From positions 1 to 53,414 of the forward strand of contig JAFIFH010000030.1 of assembly GCA_020832105.1 (NCBI GenBank): a DNA stretch of 53,414 bases, written 5' to 3'. Numbering within the stretch: position 1 is the first letter of the stretch; each line of letters starts with the position of its first letter. Both the position numbers and the translations under genes were made by a program. Source of the stretch: Idiomarina sp. GTDB lineage: Bacteria; Pseudomonadota; Gammaproteobacteria; Enterobacterales; Alteromonadaceae. The notes beneath the pieces were generated by a model. It made no database searches. It saw only the letters and a list, made by a program, of their open reading frames with translations, and was not told the DNA's origin. Shown one piece after another: positions 33,545 to 42,287 of the stretch.

Positions 33545-34330
33545 ATGACCAAAGTAATCAAACGAAGCAAAATTGCCGCCGCACTCGTGGGCACCATGGC
33601 ATTAGCGGGCAGCTTAACTGTTGCTGCTAACGTGGATTTGTCACGCCTGCAAGCGGAGCAGACAGAAATTCATAATCGCTCTGCACAGTCTCAGGATCGT
33701 ATAGACTCACTATTTGAGCAAAGCCGTGAGTTACTTGCGGACTATCGCGAAGTAGTTAGTCAGTACGAATCGTTACGTGTGTACAACGACCACGTTCAGC
33801 GTCTTGTTGATGACCAACAAGAGCAGCTGGATTCACTGCAGCGTCAAATCGACGGCATCGAAGAAACTCGCCAAGGTGTAGTTCCATTGATGTACCGTAT
33901 GATCGACTCGCTTGACGAGTTCGTACGCTTGGACATTCCAGTACGTAGTGAAAACCGTACTGCGCGTGTACAGCGTCTGCGTGACCTGATGAGCCGCTCT
34001 AACGTGACCGATTCAGAGAAATTCCGTCAGATCATGGAAGCCTACCAGGCTGAGATGGATTACGGTGTTGCTCTGAACGCTTACCAGGGTGACTTGGACT
34101 TGGGTGATCAGACTGTAGCAGTCGACTTTTTCCACTTAGGTCGTGTAGCGTTTCTTGCACAATCACTGGATCAGCGTAACGGCTGGCGTTGGGACAACGA
34201 CGCACGTGAGTGGGTTGAGTTGGACGCTGGGTATCTGAACCCTCTGACTCAAGCAATTCGTATGGCGCGTAACCAGACTCAGGTCGACGTTGTTCGCTTA
34301 CCAGTCACAGCTCCGGAGAGTGCAGAATGA
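33545..34330 (+). CDS. DUF3450 family periplasmic protein of the TonB2 operon
   Basis: This 261-residue exported protein has a signal peptide (KIAAALVGTMALAGSLTVAAN). A long coiled-coil-like stretch follows (about residues 33-110, LQAEQTEIHNRSAQSQDRIDS, QLDSLQRQIDGIEE). The DUF3450 core has PLMYRMIDSLDEFVRLDIP, VDFFHLGRVAFLAQS and WDNDAREWVELD. The family is uncharacterised but habitually precedes ttpC-exbB-exbD-tonB in Vibrio and related bacteria. A scaffold or periplasmic partner of TtpC is an inference. ATG 33545 is chosen; an in-frame TTG at 33536 is less likely. The stop overlaps the ttpC start by ATGA. Confidence 0.88.
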   Translation: MTKVIKRSKIAAALVGTMALAGSLTVAANVDLSRLQAEQTEIHNRSAQSQDRIDSLFEQSRELLADYREVVSQYESLRVYNDHVQRLVDDQQEQLDSLQRQIDGIEETRQGVVPLMYRMIDSLDEFVRLDIPVRSENRTARVQRLRDLMSRSNVTDSEKFRQIMEAYQAEMDYGVALNAYQGDLDLGDQTVAVDFFHLGRVAFLAQSLDQRNGWRWDNDAREWVELDAGYLNPLTQAIRMARNQTQVDVVRLPVTAPESAE

Positions 34331-35688
34331 AACAGGTAGTTAAGCATTTAGTAGCGGCCGCAGCTGGTATTAGCATGGCGGCTGGTTTTGCATTCTCTGC
34401 AAGTGCTCAGGATGCAACATCATTAGACGATCTTCTGCGCATTGTGCAGGAAAACCGTCAATCAGCTCAGCGTATTGACCAGGAACGTGAGCGTCGTTTT
34501 ACCGACGAACGTGCGGACCGTCAGCAAATGTTGCGTGAAGCTCAGCAACAATACGCAAACGAAGAAGAGCGTGGTCAGCGCCTGCAGCAAGAATTTGCGC
34601 AGAACGAAATTGACCTCGCGAATAAAGAAACAGAGCTCGACAACATGGTCGGCACCTTAGGTGAAATCTTTGGTGTTATCCGTGGTGCGGCGTCAGACAC
34701 CATTGGTCGTATTGCGACTTCTGTGGTCAGTGCTGAATACCCAGGTCGTGAAGACGTACTGGAAAGCCTGGCAGAAGCTCAGGAACTGCCAAATATCGGT
34801 GAACTTGAAGACCTGTGGATCGCGTTGTTAACAGAAATGCGTGAATCTGGTCGTGTGAGCCGCTTCCAGGGTGATGTTACCTTGCTTGAAGGTGGTACTG
34901 AAACACGTGAAATCGTGCGTATCGGTGCATTTAACCTGATCTCAAATGGTGAATACCTGCTGTACAACGAAGACCTTGGCCAGATTCAGCCGCTAGGTCG
35001 TCAACCAGCTGGTCACATCCTAAGCGCAGCGCGTAGCTTTGAAAGTTCAACTTCAGGCTATTCAGCTGTCTACGTGGATCCTTCACGTGGCGGTATCTTA
35101 AGCCTGCTCACTCAACGTGCAACACTGATGGAACGTTATCATCAGGGTCAAACCGTTGGTTACGCAATCACGATTGTATTGGCTATCGGTATCTTAATTG
35201 CTATCTACAAGCTAATCACTCTGACGATGGCTGGTGCAGCGATTCGTAAGCAGCTGAAAAACCCTGAGAACCCAGGCAACAACCCATTGGGTCGTATCCT
35301 GACGGTCTACCAGGCTAATAAGCATGCTGACGTTGAAACGCTGGAACTTAAGCTTGACGAAGCTATCTTAAAAGAAGTACCGAAGATTGATTCTGGTGTA
35401 GCTATCATCAAGATTCTTGCGGCTATTTCACCGCTGATGGGTCTGTTAGGTACAGTTATCGGTATGATTGGTACCTTCCAGTCAATCACTCTGTTCGGTA
35501 CAGGTGACCCGCGGATCATGGCAGGTGACATCTCGATGGCACTTGTAACTACGGCCTTGGGTCTGATTGCGGCATTGCCTCTGATTGTGATTCACAGCAT
35601 TGTAGCTGGTCGTGCAAAAGCAATCGTTCATGTTCTCGATGAGCAAGCTGCTGGTATTATTGCTTCTCACGCGGAGAAGGGAGAGTAA
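34327..35688 (+). CDS. ttpC: TtpC-like MotA/TolQ/ExbB family protein with periplasmic extension
   Basis: This 453-residue protein matches TtpC, the additional ExbB-like component needed by TonB2 systems in Vibrio. A signal peptide (residues 1-27) is followed by a periplasmic coiled coil (about 35-110, rich in Glu, Gln and Arg) and a further periplasmic region to about 270. After it come a transmembrane helix (VGYAITIVLAIGILIAIY) and the proton-channel domain (AAISPLMGLLGTVIGMIGTFQSI; GDISMALVTTALGLIAALPLIVIH). It overlaps the DUF3450 gene by 4 nt and precedes exbB2 by 2 nt. Confidence 0.9.
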   Translation: MKQVVKHLVAAAAGISMAAGFAFSASAQDATSLDDLLRIVQENRQSAQRIDQERERRFTDERADRQQMLREAQQQYANEEERGQRLQQEFAQNEIDLANKETELDNMVGTLGEIFGVIRGAASDTIGRIATSVVSAEYPGREDVLESLAEAQELPNIGELEDLWIALLTEMRESGRVSRFQGDVTLLEGGTETREIVRIGAFNLISNGEYLLYNEDLGQIQPLGRQPAGHILSAARSFESSTSGYSAVYVDPSRGGILSLLTQRATLMERYHQGQTVGYAITIVLAIGILIAIYKLITLTMAGAAIRKQLKNPENPGNNPLGRILTVYQANKHADVETLELKLDEAILKEVPKIDSGVAIIKILAAISPLMGLLGTVIGMIGTFQSITLFGTGDPRIMAGDISMALVTTALGLIAALPLIVIHSIVAGRAKAIVHVLDEQAAGIIASHAEKGE

Positions 35689-35690
35689 GC

Positions 35691-36218
35691 ATGCAATTAT
35701 ACCTGATGGGATTTTGGGAAACTGTCAGGGATTTTATTGCGACAGGTGGCGATGTTTTATACCTCGTCTTTGCAGCGCTCTTACTCATGTGGATCGTAAT
35801 GATAGAGCGCTACATGTACCTGTTCGGTGCGTTCCCGAAGGAACGGGATCGCATCATCAAGCAGTGGGACGAGCGAAAAGATACGACGTCCTGGTATGCG
35901 CATAAAATCCGTGAGGCCTGGGTTTCTGAGGTTTCAGTAAAACTGAATGCACGCATGCTGTTGTTAAAAACCACCATCGTAATTTGTCCGATGATCGGAC
36001 TGTTAGGTACGGTGACAGGTATGATTGCTGTATTCGAAGTAATGTCTGTGCAAGGAACGGGTAACCCTCGTTTGATGGCCAGCGGTATTTCGATGGCAAC
36101 CATCCCAACAATGGCTGGTATGGTGGCGGCATTGTCCGGTATGTTCTTTGTGACGCGTCTTGATGCACGCATTCGCCGGGAACAGGACAAGTTGCTAGAC
36201 AGCTTGCCACATCACTAA
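35691..36218 (+). CDS. exbB2: ExbB-like proton channel subunit (ExbB2)
   Basis: This 175-residue inner-membrane subunit uses the proton motive force with ExbD to energise TonB. The MotA/TolQ/ExbB core is seen as MIGLLGTVTGMIAVFEVMSVQGTGNPRLMASGISMATIPTMAG in pieces. It is shorter than E. coli ExbB (244 residues), which is normal for the TonB2 branch. AGGGAGAG upstream is a strong ribosome site. Separated from ttpC by 2 bp and from exbD by 12 bp. Confidence 0.93.
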   Translation: MQLYLMGFWETVRDFIATGGDVLYLVFAALLLMWIVMIERYMYLFGAFPKERDRIIKQWDERKDTTSWYAHKIREAWVSEVSVKLNARMLLLKTTIVICPMIGLLGTVTGMIAVFEVMSVQGTGNPRLMASGISMATIPTMAGMVAALSGMFFVTRLDARIRREQDKLLDSLPHH

Positions 36219-36230
36219 GAGAGTAGAATT

Positions 36231-36632
36231 ATGGCACGTAAACGTTTACGCGAAGACGAAGAAGCAACAGCAGATATGACACCGATGCTCGACATCGTAT
36301 TCATCATGCTGATCTTCTTTATCGTGACAACATCGTTTGTTAAAGAAGCTGGTATCGACGTAAACCGTCCGGAAGCCTCTCAAGCTTCAGATAAACCTTC
36401 TGCGAATATCTTTATAGCAATTCGTGAGAATGGTGAAGTTTGGATGGATCGCCGTATGGTCGATGTTGAACGTGTTACTGCAAACCTTGAGCGTCTTCTT
36501 GCTGAGCAACCAACCGATATGGTGGTTATTCAGGCTGACGAAGGCGCCCGACATGGTGTTGTAGTACAGGTGATGGACCAGATTAAAGCAGCCGGTATTG
36601 CCCAAATTTCAATAGCAGCGGAGAACGATTAG
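36231..36632 (+). CDS. exbD2: ExbD-like proton channel subunit (ExbD2)
   Basis: This 133-residue single-pass protein has the essential transmembrane aspartate D21 in MTPMLDIVFIMLIFFIV, the conserved ExbD signature. A periplasmic domain ends in VVIQADEGARHG and ISIAAEND. It forms the proton-driven motor with ExbB and TonB. The gap to tonB2 is one base. Confidence 0.95.
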   Translation: MARKRLREDEEATADMTPMLDIVFIMLIFFIVTTSFVKEAGIDVNRPEASQASDKPSANIFIAIRENGEVWMDRRMVDVERVTANLERLLAEQPTDMVVIQADEGARHGVVVQVMDQIKAAGIAQISIAAEND

Positions 36633-36633
36633 T

Positions 36634-37248
36634 ATGGTGCGCGCAATAGTATCGATCTTACTAGGCGCCTTCGTCACTTTCGCTCTGTTTGTCTTTATGG
36701 CTTTCTTGATCAGCGGCGGAGCTCAGCGCGCAGAAGCGCCTGAGCCACCAACGCGGATTGATATCGTCTCTGAGCCACCAGAGCAGGATGTGGAGCAGCG
36801 TCGCAGAACACCACCACCACCACCGGAGCCACCAGAGGCACCGCCAGAACAGCCTGATTCAGAACCTGATGTTGGCGACGATGGCGTAACCTTTAATATG
36901 GACTTGGGCGGTGTTGATTTAGGTGGAACGGACACTGGCTTGTCTGGTCCTGGTGGCGGCTTAGGCCGTGACGGTGATGCTCAGCCAATCGTTCGTATCG
37001 AACCACGTTATCCGCCAGCAGCGGCACGTGACGGTGTTGAAGGATGGGTTCGTCTTAGCTTTACTATCGACGAAACCGGCGGTGTTACTGATGTCCAGGT
37101 GATTGAAGCTCAACCACGCCGGATTTTTGATCAGGAAGCACGACGCGCACTGATGCGCTGGCGCTATGCACCAAGAATTGTTGACGGTGTACCACAGCGT
37201 CAGGAAGGCATAACTGTCCAGCTCGACTTCTCAATGGAGGGGCAATAA
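36634..37248 (+). CDS. tonB2: TonB2-type energy transducer
   Basis: This 204-residue protein has an N-terminal membrane anchor (about residues 8-28), a proline- and glutamate-rich periplasmic spacer (EPPEQDVEQRRRTPPPPPEP) and a glycine-rich hinge. The TonB C-terminal domain has RIEPRYPPAAARDGVEGWV, then RRALMRWRYAPRIVDG. It transmits energy to outer-membrane receptors. The anchor has no histidine comparable to E. coli TonB H20, as far as I recall usual for this branch. The stop overlaps the next start in TAATG. The receptors on both sides are its likely clients. Confidence 0.94.
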   Translation: MVRAIVSILLGAFVTFALFVFMAFLISGGAQRAEAPEPPTRIDIVSEPPEQDVEQRRRTPPPPPEPPEAPPEQPDSEPDVGDDGVTFNMDLGGVDLGGTDTGLSGPGGGLGRDGDAQPIVRIEPRYPPAAARDGVEGWVRLSFTIDETGGVTDVQVIEAQPRRIFDQEARRALMRWRYAPRIVDGVPQRQEGITVQLDFSMEGQ

Positions 37249-38627
37249 TGACATTTAAGCATGCAATTATTGCTGGTGCCGTTGCTGTTGGCTTAAGCCT
37301 GAGTTCTGTTTCTTTTGCGGAAGAAAATGAGGAAATGACTCAAGCTGAGATCGAACAGCAACAGCAAGAAGAGGCGTTTTTACAACGCGCTCGCCGAACT
37401 GATAACATCGATGTGGGTTTCACTATCCCATCACAGTCTGAAGTTCAGCAGCGTCGTGACGCCCGCCGCAACCAGGCTGCCAGTGAGCGGGTCGGTCGCC
37501 GAATCATGCAAGCGTTTGAGTTGTATGAAGAGGACGACATTCAAGGCGCTATCGAGTTACTTGAAGGTGCAAATACACGTAGCAATTACGATATTGCGTA
37601 TGTGAATCGCTTTTTAGGTAACATGTATGCGGCCAATGAACAGTCTGACCGTGCCATTGAGTTACTGACTGAAGCTGTTGAATTAGATATCCTTGGTTTT
37701 AGTGACCAGGCAGCGGCAACACTGCTGCTGGCTAACCTGAACCTACAGGAAGATAATTTCGCTGAGGCGATAGACGCATATCGTGAGTGGCTGCAGTTTA
37801 CTGGCGACATGGACCCTGATGTATTCGTGCGTATGGCGAATTCACATCTTGAGCTTGAGAACTACGAGCAGGTGATTCCATTAGCACGTAAAGCTATTCA
37901 CTATATGCCTGAGCCGAATCGTAACCCGTATGTATTGCAGGTTGCTGCGTTCTTCGAAATGCAACAGCTGGGCAATGCTATCAACGTATTGGAAGAAGGT
38001 GTGCAACGCATGCCTAACGAAAAGCGTTGGTGGTCACAGCTTGGTATGCTGTATTTCCAGGAAGAGCAATTTGATCGTGGTCTTGCGACGATGGAATTAG
38101 CCTATCTTGCTGGCTTCCTTGAACAGCAAAACGACTTCCGTGCGTTGGCACAGATGTACTCAAATAGCTTGATTCCGTTCCGTGCGGCTGAAGTTATGCG
38201 ACGTCATCTGGAGTCTGGTGATATTGACCCGACACCACGTAACTGGTCGATTGCAGCGAGTTCTTATCACGCGGCACGCGAGTTCTCTCGCGCCAATGAT
38301 ATGTATGTGCGCGCAGCTGATGCGTCTAACGACCGTTCTGAGCAGTACGACTACCATCGTCGTCGTGGTAACTCATTGTTGCTTGGCAGCGAATATGCTG
38401 AAGCTACCCGGGCATTTAATGCCGCGGTAGAAGCAGCTGCGTCTGGTGAAGACTCACTGGGTCGCGTGTATATGTCGCTGGCGGAAGCGCATTTTTATAA
38501 TGAACGCTACCGTGACGCGGTACGCGCTGCAGAAAATGCAGCACGTTACAGCGATCAACGGCGCAATGCTGAAAGTTGGGGACAATACATCCGTGACACT
38601 GCTGAGCGCCGCGGAGTAAGCCTCTAA
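37248..38627 (+). CDS. Tetratricopeptide-repeat protein of the TonB2 operon
   Basis: This 459-residue exported protein has a signal peptide (MTFKHAIIAGAVAVGLSLSSVSFA) and a charged N-terminal part. At least six helix-turn-helix TPR-like units run from about residue 85 to the end (for example DIQGAIELLEGAN, SDRAIELLTEAVEL, NFAEAIDAYREWL, FDRGLATMELAYLAG, YAEATRAFNAAVEAA, YRDAVRAAENAARY). A TPR gene at this spot is typical of TonB2 clusters in Vibrio relatives. Its role is unknown; a periplasmic scaffold is plausible. It is the last gene of the six-gene operon, followed by a terminator. Confidence 0.9.
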   Translation: MTFKHAIIAGAVAVGLSLSSVSFAEENEEMTQAEIEQQQQEEAFLQRARRTDNIDVGFTIPSQSEVQQRRDARRNQAASERVGRRIMQAFELYEEDDIQGAIELLEGANTRSNYDIAYVNRFLGNMYAANEQSDRAIELLTEAVELDILGFSDQAAATLLLANLNLQEDNFAEAIDAYREWLQFTGDMDPDVFVRMANSHLELENYEQVIPLARKAIHYMPEPNRNPYVLQVAAFFEMQQLGNAINVLEEGVQRMPNEKRWWSQLGMLYFQEEQFDRGLATMELAYLAGFLEQQNDFRALAQMYSNSLIPFRAAEVMRRHLESGDIDPTPRNWSIAASSYHAAREFSRANDMYVRAADASNDRSEQYDYHRRRGNSLLLGSEYAEATRAFNAAVEAAASGEDSLGRVYMSLAEAHFYNERYRDAVRAAENAARYSDQRRNAESWGQYIRDTAERRGVSL

Positions 38628-38689
38628 CAAGTTGATTTGTTAAAAAGTTGCGTTTTTTTCGTGCAGCTTGAAACTAGACAACTTAGATA

Positions 38690-38727
38690 AGCCCGCCTTG
38701 TTTTTACAGGGCGGGCTTTGTTTTTTT
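38690..38727 (+). terminator. Terminator of the TonB2 operon
   Basis: AGCCCGCC (38690-38697) pairs with GGCGGGCT (38710-38717), followed by TTGTTTTTTT. Intrinsic terminator about 60 bp after the TPR gene. Confidence 0.92.
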
Positions 38728-38775
38728 CTATACATATATGGCTGGTTTGCGTGTCCAAGAGGTTAAAAATCGGTC

Positions 38776-38799
38776 GGCGTCAGGCGCAGCCGGACCTAC
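38776..38799 (-). repeat. Single REP, the only one in the receptor block
   Basis: GGCGTCAGGCGCAGCC then GGACCTAC: an inverse-orientation REP with one mismatch in the stem. Part of the 313-bp gap before receptor 3, which otherwise holds the terminator and an unassigned promoter. Confidence 0.8.
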
Positions 38800-38940
38800 G
38801 TTCTTGTCTTCCTACCACGATTATCATACTATCGGTTTAGAGTGTTACAAAAGTAGCGCCACTAATAACAAGGTTTGGCTTGGTGTTACACCAGGTACAA
38901 ATCGAAAATTATAAAAAATCTCTCTCTAGGACTCACAATC

Positions 38941-41904
38941 ATGTTTAATGACTCATTGCTAGGCACTTATGTGCGCCGAGCGTTGCTTGCAGGTGGTGCT
39001 TTATGCGTTGCCATGCCGGCTGCATATGCGCAAACCACTGAGCAACAATCTGCTCAGGAAGACGAAGAAACGGCACGTGAAGCCCGTCCAGAACGTATTC
39101 AGGTCGTTGGCTCGCGGATCCGTACCGACGGCCTCGATAGCGCAACACCTATCGATATTATCAGTACCGAATTAGCCACCGAACAGGGTCTTAATACCCT
39201 GGGTGAGTTATTACGTACTTCAACCATCGCGTCTGGTTCTAACCAGCTTATCTCTGCAATGTCGGTAGGTTCAGTGACCGCCGGTGGCGCGGGTGCAGAA
39301 TCTATCTCTATGCGTGGTTTGGGTGCAAACCGTACCCTAGTCCTATTAAACGGTCGTCGTGCCGGTCCTTCGGGGACCCGCGGCGAGGTTGCTGCATTTG
39401 ATATGAATGCGTTACCAATCTCTGCGGTTGAGCGTGTTGAAATCTTAAAAGACGGCGCTTCGTCTTTGTATGGTTCTGACGCTGTCGCTGGTGTTATCAA
39501 CATTATTACTAAGCGTGGCGATGACTCGCAAATTAACATCAGTGGTAACCAACCACTTGAGTCTGGCGGCGAAACATTCCGTATCAACGGTACCTGGGGT
39601 ACTAGCTTCAATCGCGGATCATTCCGTGCGGTAGCCGATTACAACTTACAGACTGAGTTACAACGTGGTGACCGTGATCATTTCTCTTGTGGTCAGCGCT
39701 ATTTATTTGACCCGGAAAGTGGTAACCAGGTAGACCCGATTGACCCGCGTACCGGCCAGATCCATTGTAATGACCTGCCATATGGTATGTGGTTGTGGAA
39801 CGCAGGTGCGAGCAACTACACCTCGACGATTACCTCTTTTGATTACAGTGGTTACCACCGTCAAAGTGGCAGCCCGACCTATGAACCAACGAATCCGGGC
39901 GATATCTCTGCCCCTGAAGGCTGGTTCCCGGTAGGTTACTCACGTGAAACTGACGGTTGGTTAGATGCGGATCACCCTTACGTTGATCTGCAAACCATGA
40001 TTCCGGAAACAGAAGTCGCGTCACTTTACCTTCAAGGTGACTATGACCTGACCAACAATGTGTCACTGTTTTCTGAAGTGATGTATTCACGTCGTGAAAC
40101 CACCATCAATGGTTACCGTCAGTTCTGGATGAACCCTGGCTTGAATCCTTTAGGCTCATGGGGACTGGTAGATGGCTGGGACGGCGATGTATGGATTGAC
40201 CCGACTGCCGTGACCGACCACTCTGGTTCAACCACGACCATCGATTACAGCCGCTTTGTGTTTGGTGCTGAAGGCGCCATTGGCTACTGGAACTGGGAAG
40301 CCTCAGTTCAACGGTCAATCAATAGCGGTGAGTACGCAACGAAAGTCATTTTCGAAGACTCGCTGGATATGGCAGCGCTTGCGATTTATGGCGACCCTTG
40401 TGTAGGCGAATTTTCACCAATTTCAAATTTGCCATGTTACGAAGTTGATTTCTTTACCCCAGAATACATCTATGGTGATTTCGACCAGGGCACCCGTGAT
40501 TTCTTCTTTGGTAACGAAGTCGGTAAGACCGTTTACAAGCAAGATACTTTCGAAGCGTACATTACTGGTGACTTGTTCGAACTGCCGGCCGGCCCAGTTG
40601 GTACTGCGGTAGGTGTTTCTTACCAGACTGATGAAATTCAGGACACCCCTGGTGAAGTGACCCTGGCGGATAACTCCTGGGGGATGACGTCTGCGGGGAT
40701 TACCGCAGGTAGTTCTGAGACCAAAGCCGTGTTCGCTGAATTCCAGGTGCCTTTAGTACGTGACGCCTTTTTAATGGAATCATTCGATTTTACCGCGTCT
40801 GGTCGTTTCACCGACGTGTCTACGTATGGCTCAGGTGAAACCTATAAGCTTGGTGTTAACTGGGCAATTGCCAACGGCTTCCGTTTACGGGCGTCGCGCG
40901 GTACTTCGTTCCGTTCACCTGCTTTATTTGAGCTGTTCCTTGAGAACCAAACCAGCTTCTTTGACCAACGTAATGACCCATGTTTCAACTGGGGCTTTGC
41001 TCAGGACCAGGGTACGCTGAACGAAATCGTCATGGCCAACTGTATGGCTGAGGGCATTCCACCGGACTACAGTTCTGACTTCGGCTCTGGTACTGCGATT
41101 ACCTCTGGTGGTGCAGGTCGCCTAGTTGCTGAAACCTCAGTGTCTGAGGGTATTGGTATTGTATGGTCTTCAGATGACAACCGCTTTGGTGCGTCTGTGG
41201 ATTACTATGATGTTGTCATCAGTGACCAAGTAGACAACGTAGGCGGTGTTAGCATTCTAAACCTGTGTTACACGTCTGAAAACTTTGCCACAGACCCGTT
41301 CTGCGACCAGTTTGACCGCAATGACGGTACCAACGGTAACTACGGTATCACTGAAGTTCGTGGTGGTTATGTGAACGTAGCAGAGCAGGCTATTCGCGGT
41401 GCGGATTTCGTGTTCACTTACATGGATGAAACACCATTTGGTTTCATTCGTGCACGTCTTGACCACACGGTACAGATTGAGCGTCGCTACATGCAGTTCC
41501 CTGATAGCGTGCCATTACAATATGTTGGTCGTTTAGGTAACCCTAAACATTCTGGTACGTTGAACCTTGGCCTGGAGCGTAACGACTGGCGTTACAACTA
41601 TGCCGTGCGTTACCTGAGCAAAGTGTCTAACGACCACCTGTATGTGAATGGTGAGCTGGGTACGTACCGTGGTGATACTGTACGTTTGGTGGCCAGTGCC
41701 CCGACAACGTTCTACCACACGTTCTCAATTGGTCGCGAGTTTGATAACGGTCTTGACCTGACTTTGGGTATCAATAACCTGTTTGACAAAACACCACCAC
41801 GTGGAAGCCCGTCACGCGCTAACACCGTTGGTAACGCGATGTTGTATTCGCAGTATGACCAACTGGGGCGCCGTGCGTTCTTTAACTTGATGTACCAATT
41901 CTAA
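38941..41904 (+). CDS. TonB-dependent receptor 3 (paralogue of receptor 4)
   Basis: This 987-residue receptor has a signal peptide (MFNDSLLGTYVRRALLAGGA, cleaved near AAYAQ) and a TonB-box-like ERIQVVGSRIRTDGLD. The plug has ISMRGLGANRTLVLLNGRRAG and EILKDGASSLYGSDAVAGVINIITK. A large barrel ends in FFNLMYQF. It belongs to the same broad family as receptors 1 and 2 but to a separate branch, shared with receptor 4. The ligand is unknown. ATG 38941 is chosen because AGGA lies about 9 nt upstream and the signal peptide starts there; the frame is open from 38875. Confidence 0.92.
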   Translation: MFNDSLLGTYVRRALLAGGALCVAMPAAYAQTTEQQSAQEDEETAREARPERIQVVGSRIRTDGLDSATPIDIISTELATEQGLNTLGELLRTSTIASGSNQLISAMSVGSVTAGGAGAESISMRGLGANRTLVLLNGRRAGPSGTRGEVAAFDMNALPISAVERVEILKDGASSLYGSDAVAGVINIITKRGDDSQINISGNQPLESGGETFRINGTWGTSFNRGSFRAVADYNLQTELQRGDRDHFSCGQRYLFDPESGNQVDPIDPRTGQIHCNDLPYGMWLWNAGASNYTSTITSFDYSGYHRQSGSPTYEPTNPGDISAPEGWFPVGYSRETDGWLDADHPYVDLQTMIPETEVASLYLQGDYDLTNNVSLFSEVMYSRRETTINGYRQFWMNPGLNPLGSWGLVDGWDGDVWIDPTAVTDHSGSTTTIDYSRFVFGAEGAIGYWNWEASVQRSINSGEYATKVIFEDSLDMAALAIYGDPCVGEFSPISNLPCYEVDFFTPEYIYGDFDQGTRDFFFGNEVGKTVYKQDTFEAYITGDLFELPAGPVGTAVGVSYQTDEIQDTPGEVTLADNSWGMTSAGITAGSSETKAVFAEFQVPLVRDAFLMESFDFTASGRFTDVSTYGSGETYKLGVNWAIANGFRLRASRGTSFRSPALFELFLENQTSFFDQRNDPCFNWGFAQDQGTLNEIVMANCMAEGIPPDYSSDFGSGTAITSGGAGRLVAETSVSEGIGIVWSSDDNRFGASVDYYDVVISDQVDNVGGVSILNLCYTSENFATDPFCDQFDRNDGTNGNYGITEVRGGYVNVAEQAIRGADFVFTYMDETPFGFIRARLDHTVQIERRYMQFPDSVPLQYVGRLGNPKHSGTLNLGLERNDWRYNYAVRYLSKVSNDHLYVNGELGTYRGDTVRLVASAPTTFYHTFSIGREFDNGLDLTLGINNLFDKTPPRGSPSRANTVGNAMLYSQYDQLGRRAFFNLMYQF

Positions 41905-41950
41905 GTAAAAGTTTGTTGGTATATTTATTGGTATATTTGTAGGTATAAAA

Positions 41951-41978
41951 ACGGCACCTTAGGGTGCCGTTTTTTTTT
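41951..41978 (+). terminator. Terminator after receptor 3
   Basis: ACGGCACC (41951-41958) / GGTGCCGT (41963-41970), loop TTAG, followed by eight Ts. Confidence 0.94.
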
Positions 41979-42287
41979 GCTCAGGCCAGGGGGGTAAAAT
42001 TAGACTTTATGTTGTGTTGTATACCCCGATCAGAGTCCCTTTGCTTGTTATTCATTTACATACCCAAAAGTAGTCACACAAATGTCACCTTATCTTCATC
42101 TTTGTAGCGCTCACATGTCATTCGTCGCATAAATACCATGATAAGTGTTATAGATGTTGCGTAGATGTGACTGCAGTGTTAAAAATCTTTCTGAGAGCGA
42201 AAACCGTCTGCAATTACAGTTGTATAGATGGGAATAATAAGAGCTCCATAACTGACACTAATAATCATAAACACAAAGGGAAGACAT
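41979..42287. other. Promoter-bearing gap before receptor 4
   Basis: About 310 bp without a gene or REP. AAGGGAAG about 6 nt before ATG 42288 is the ribosome site. No clear -35/-10 pair or metal-regulator box was found. Confidence 0.5.
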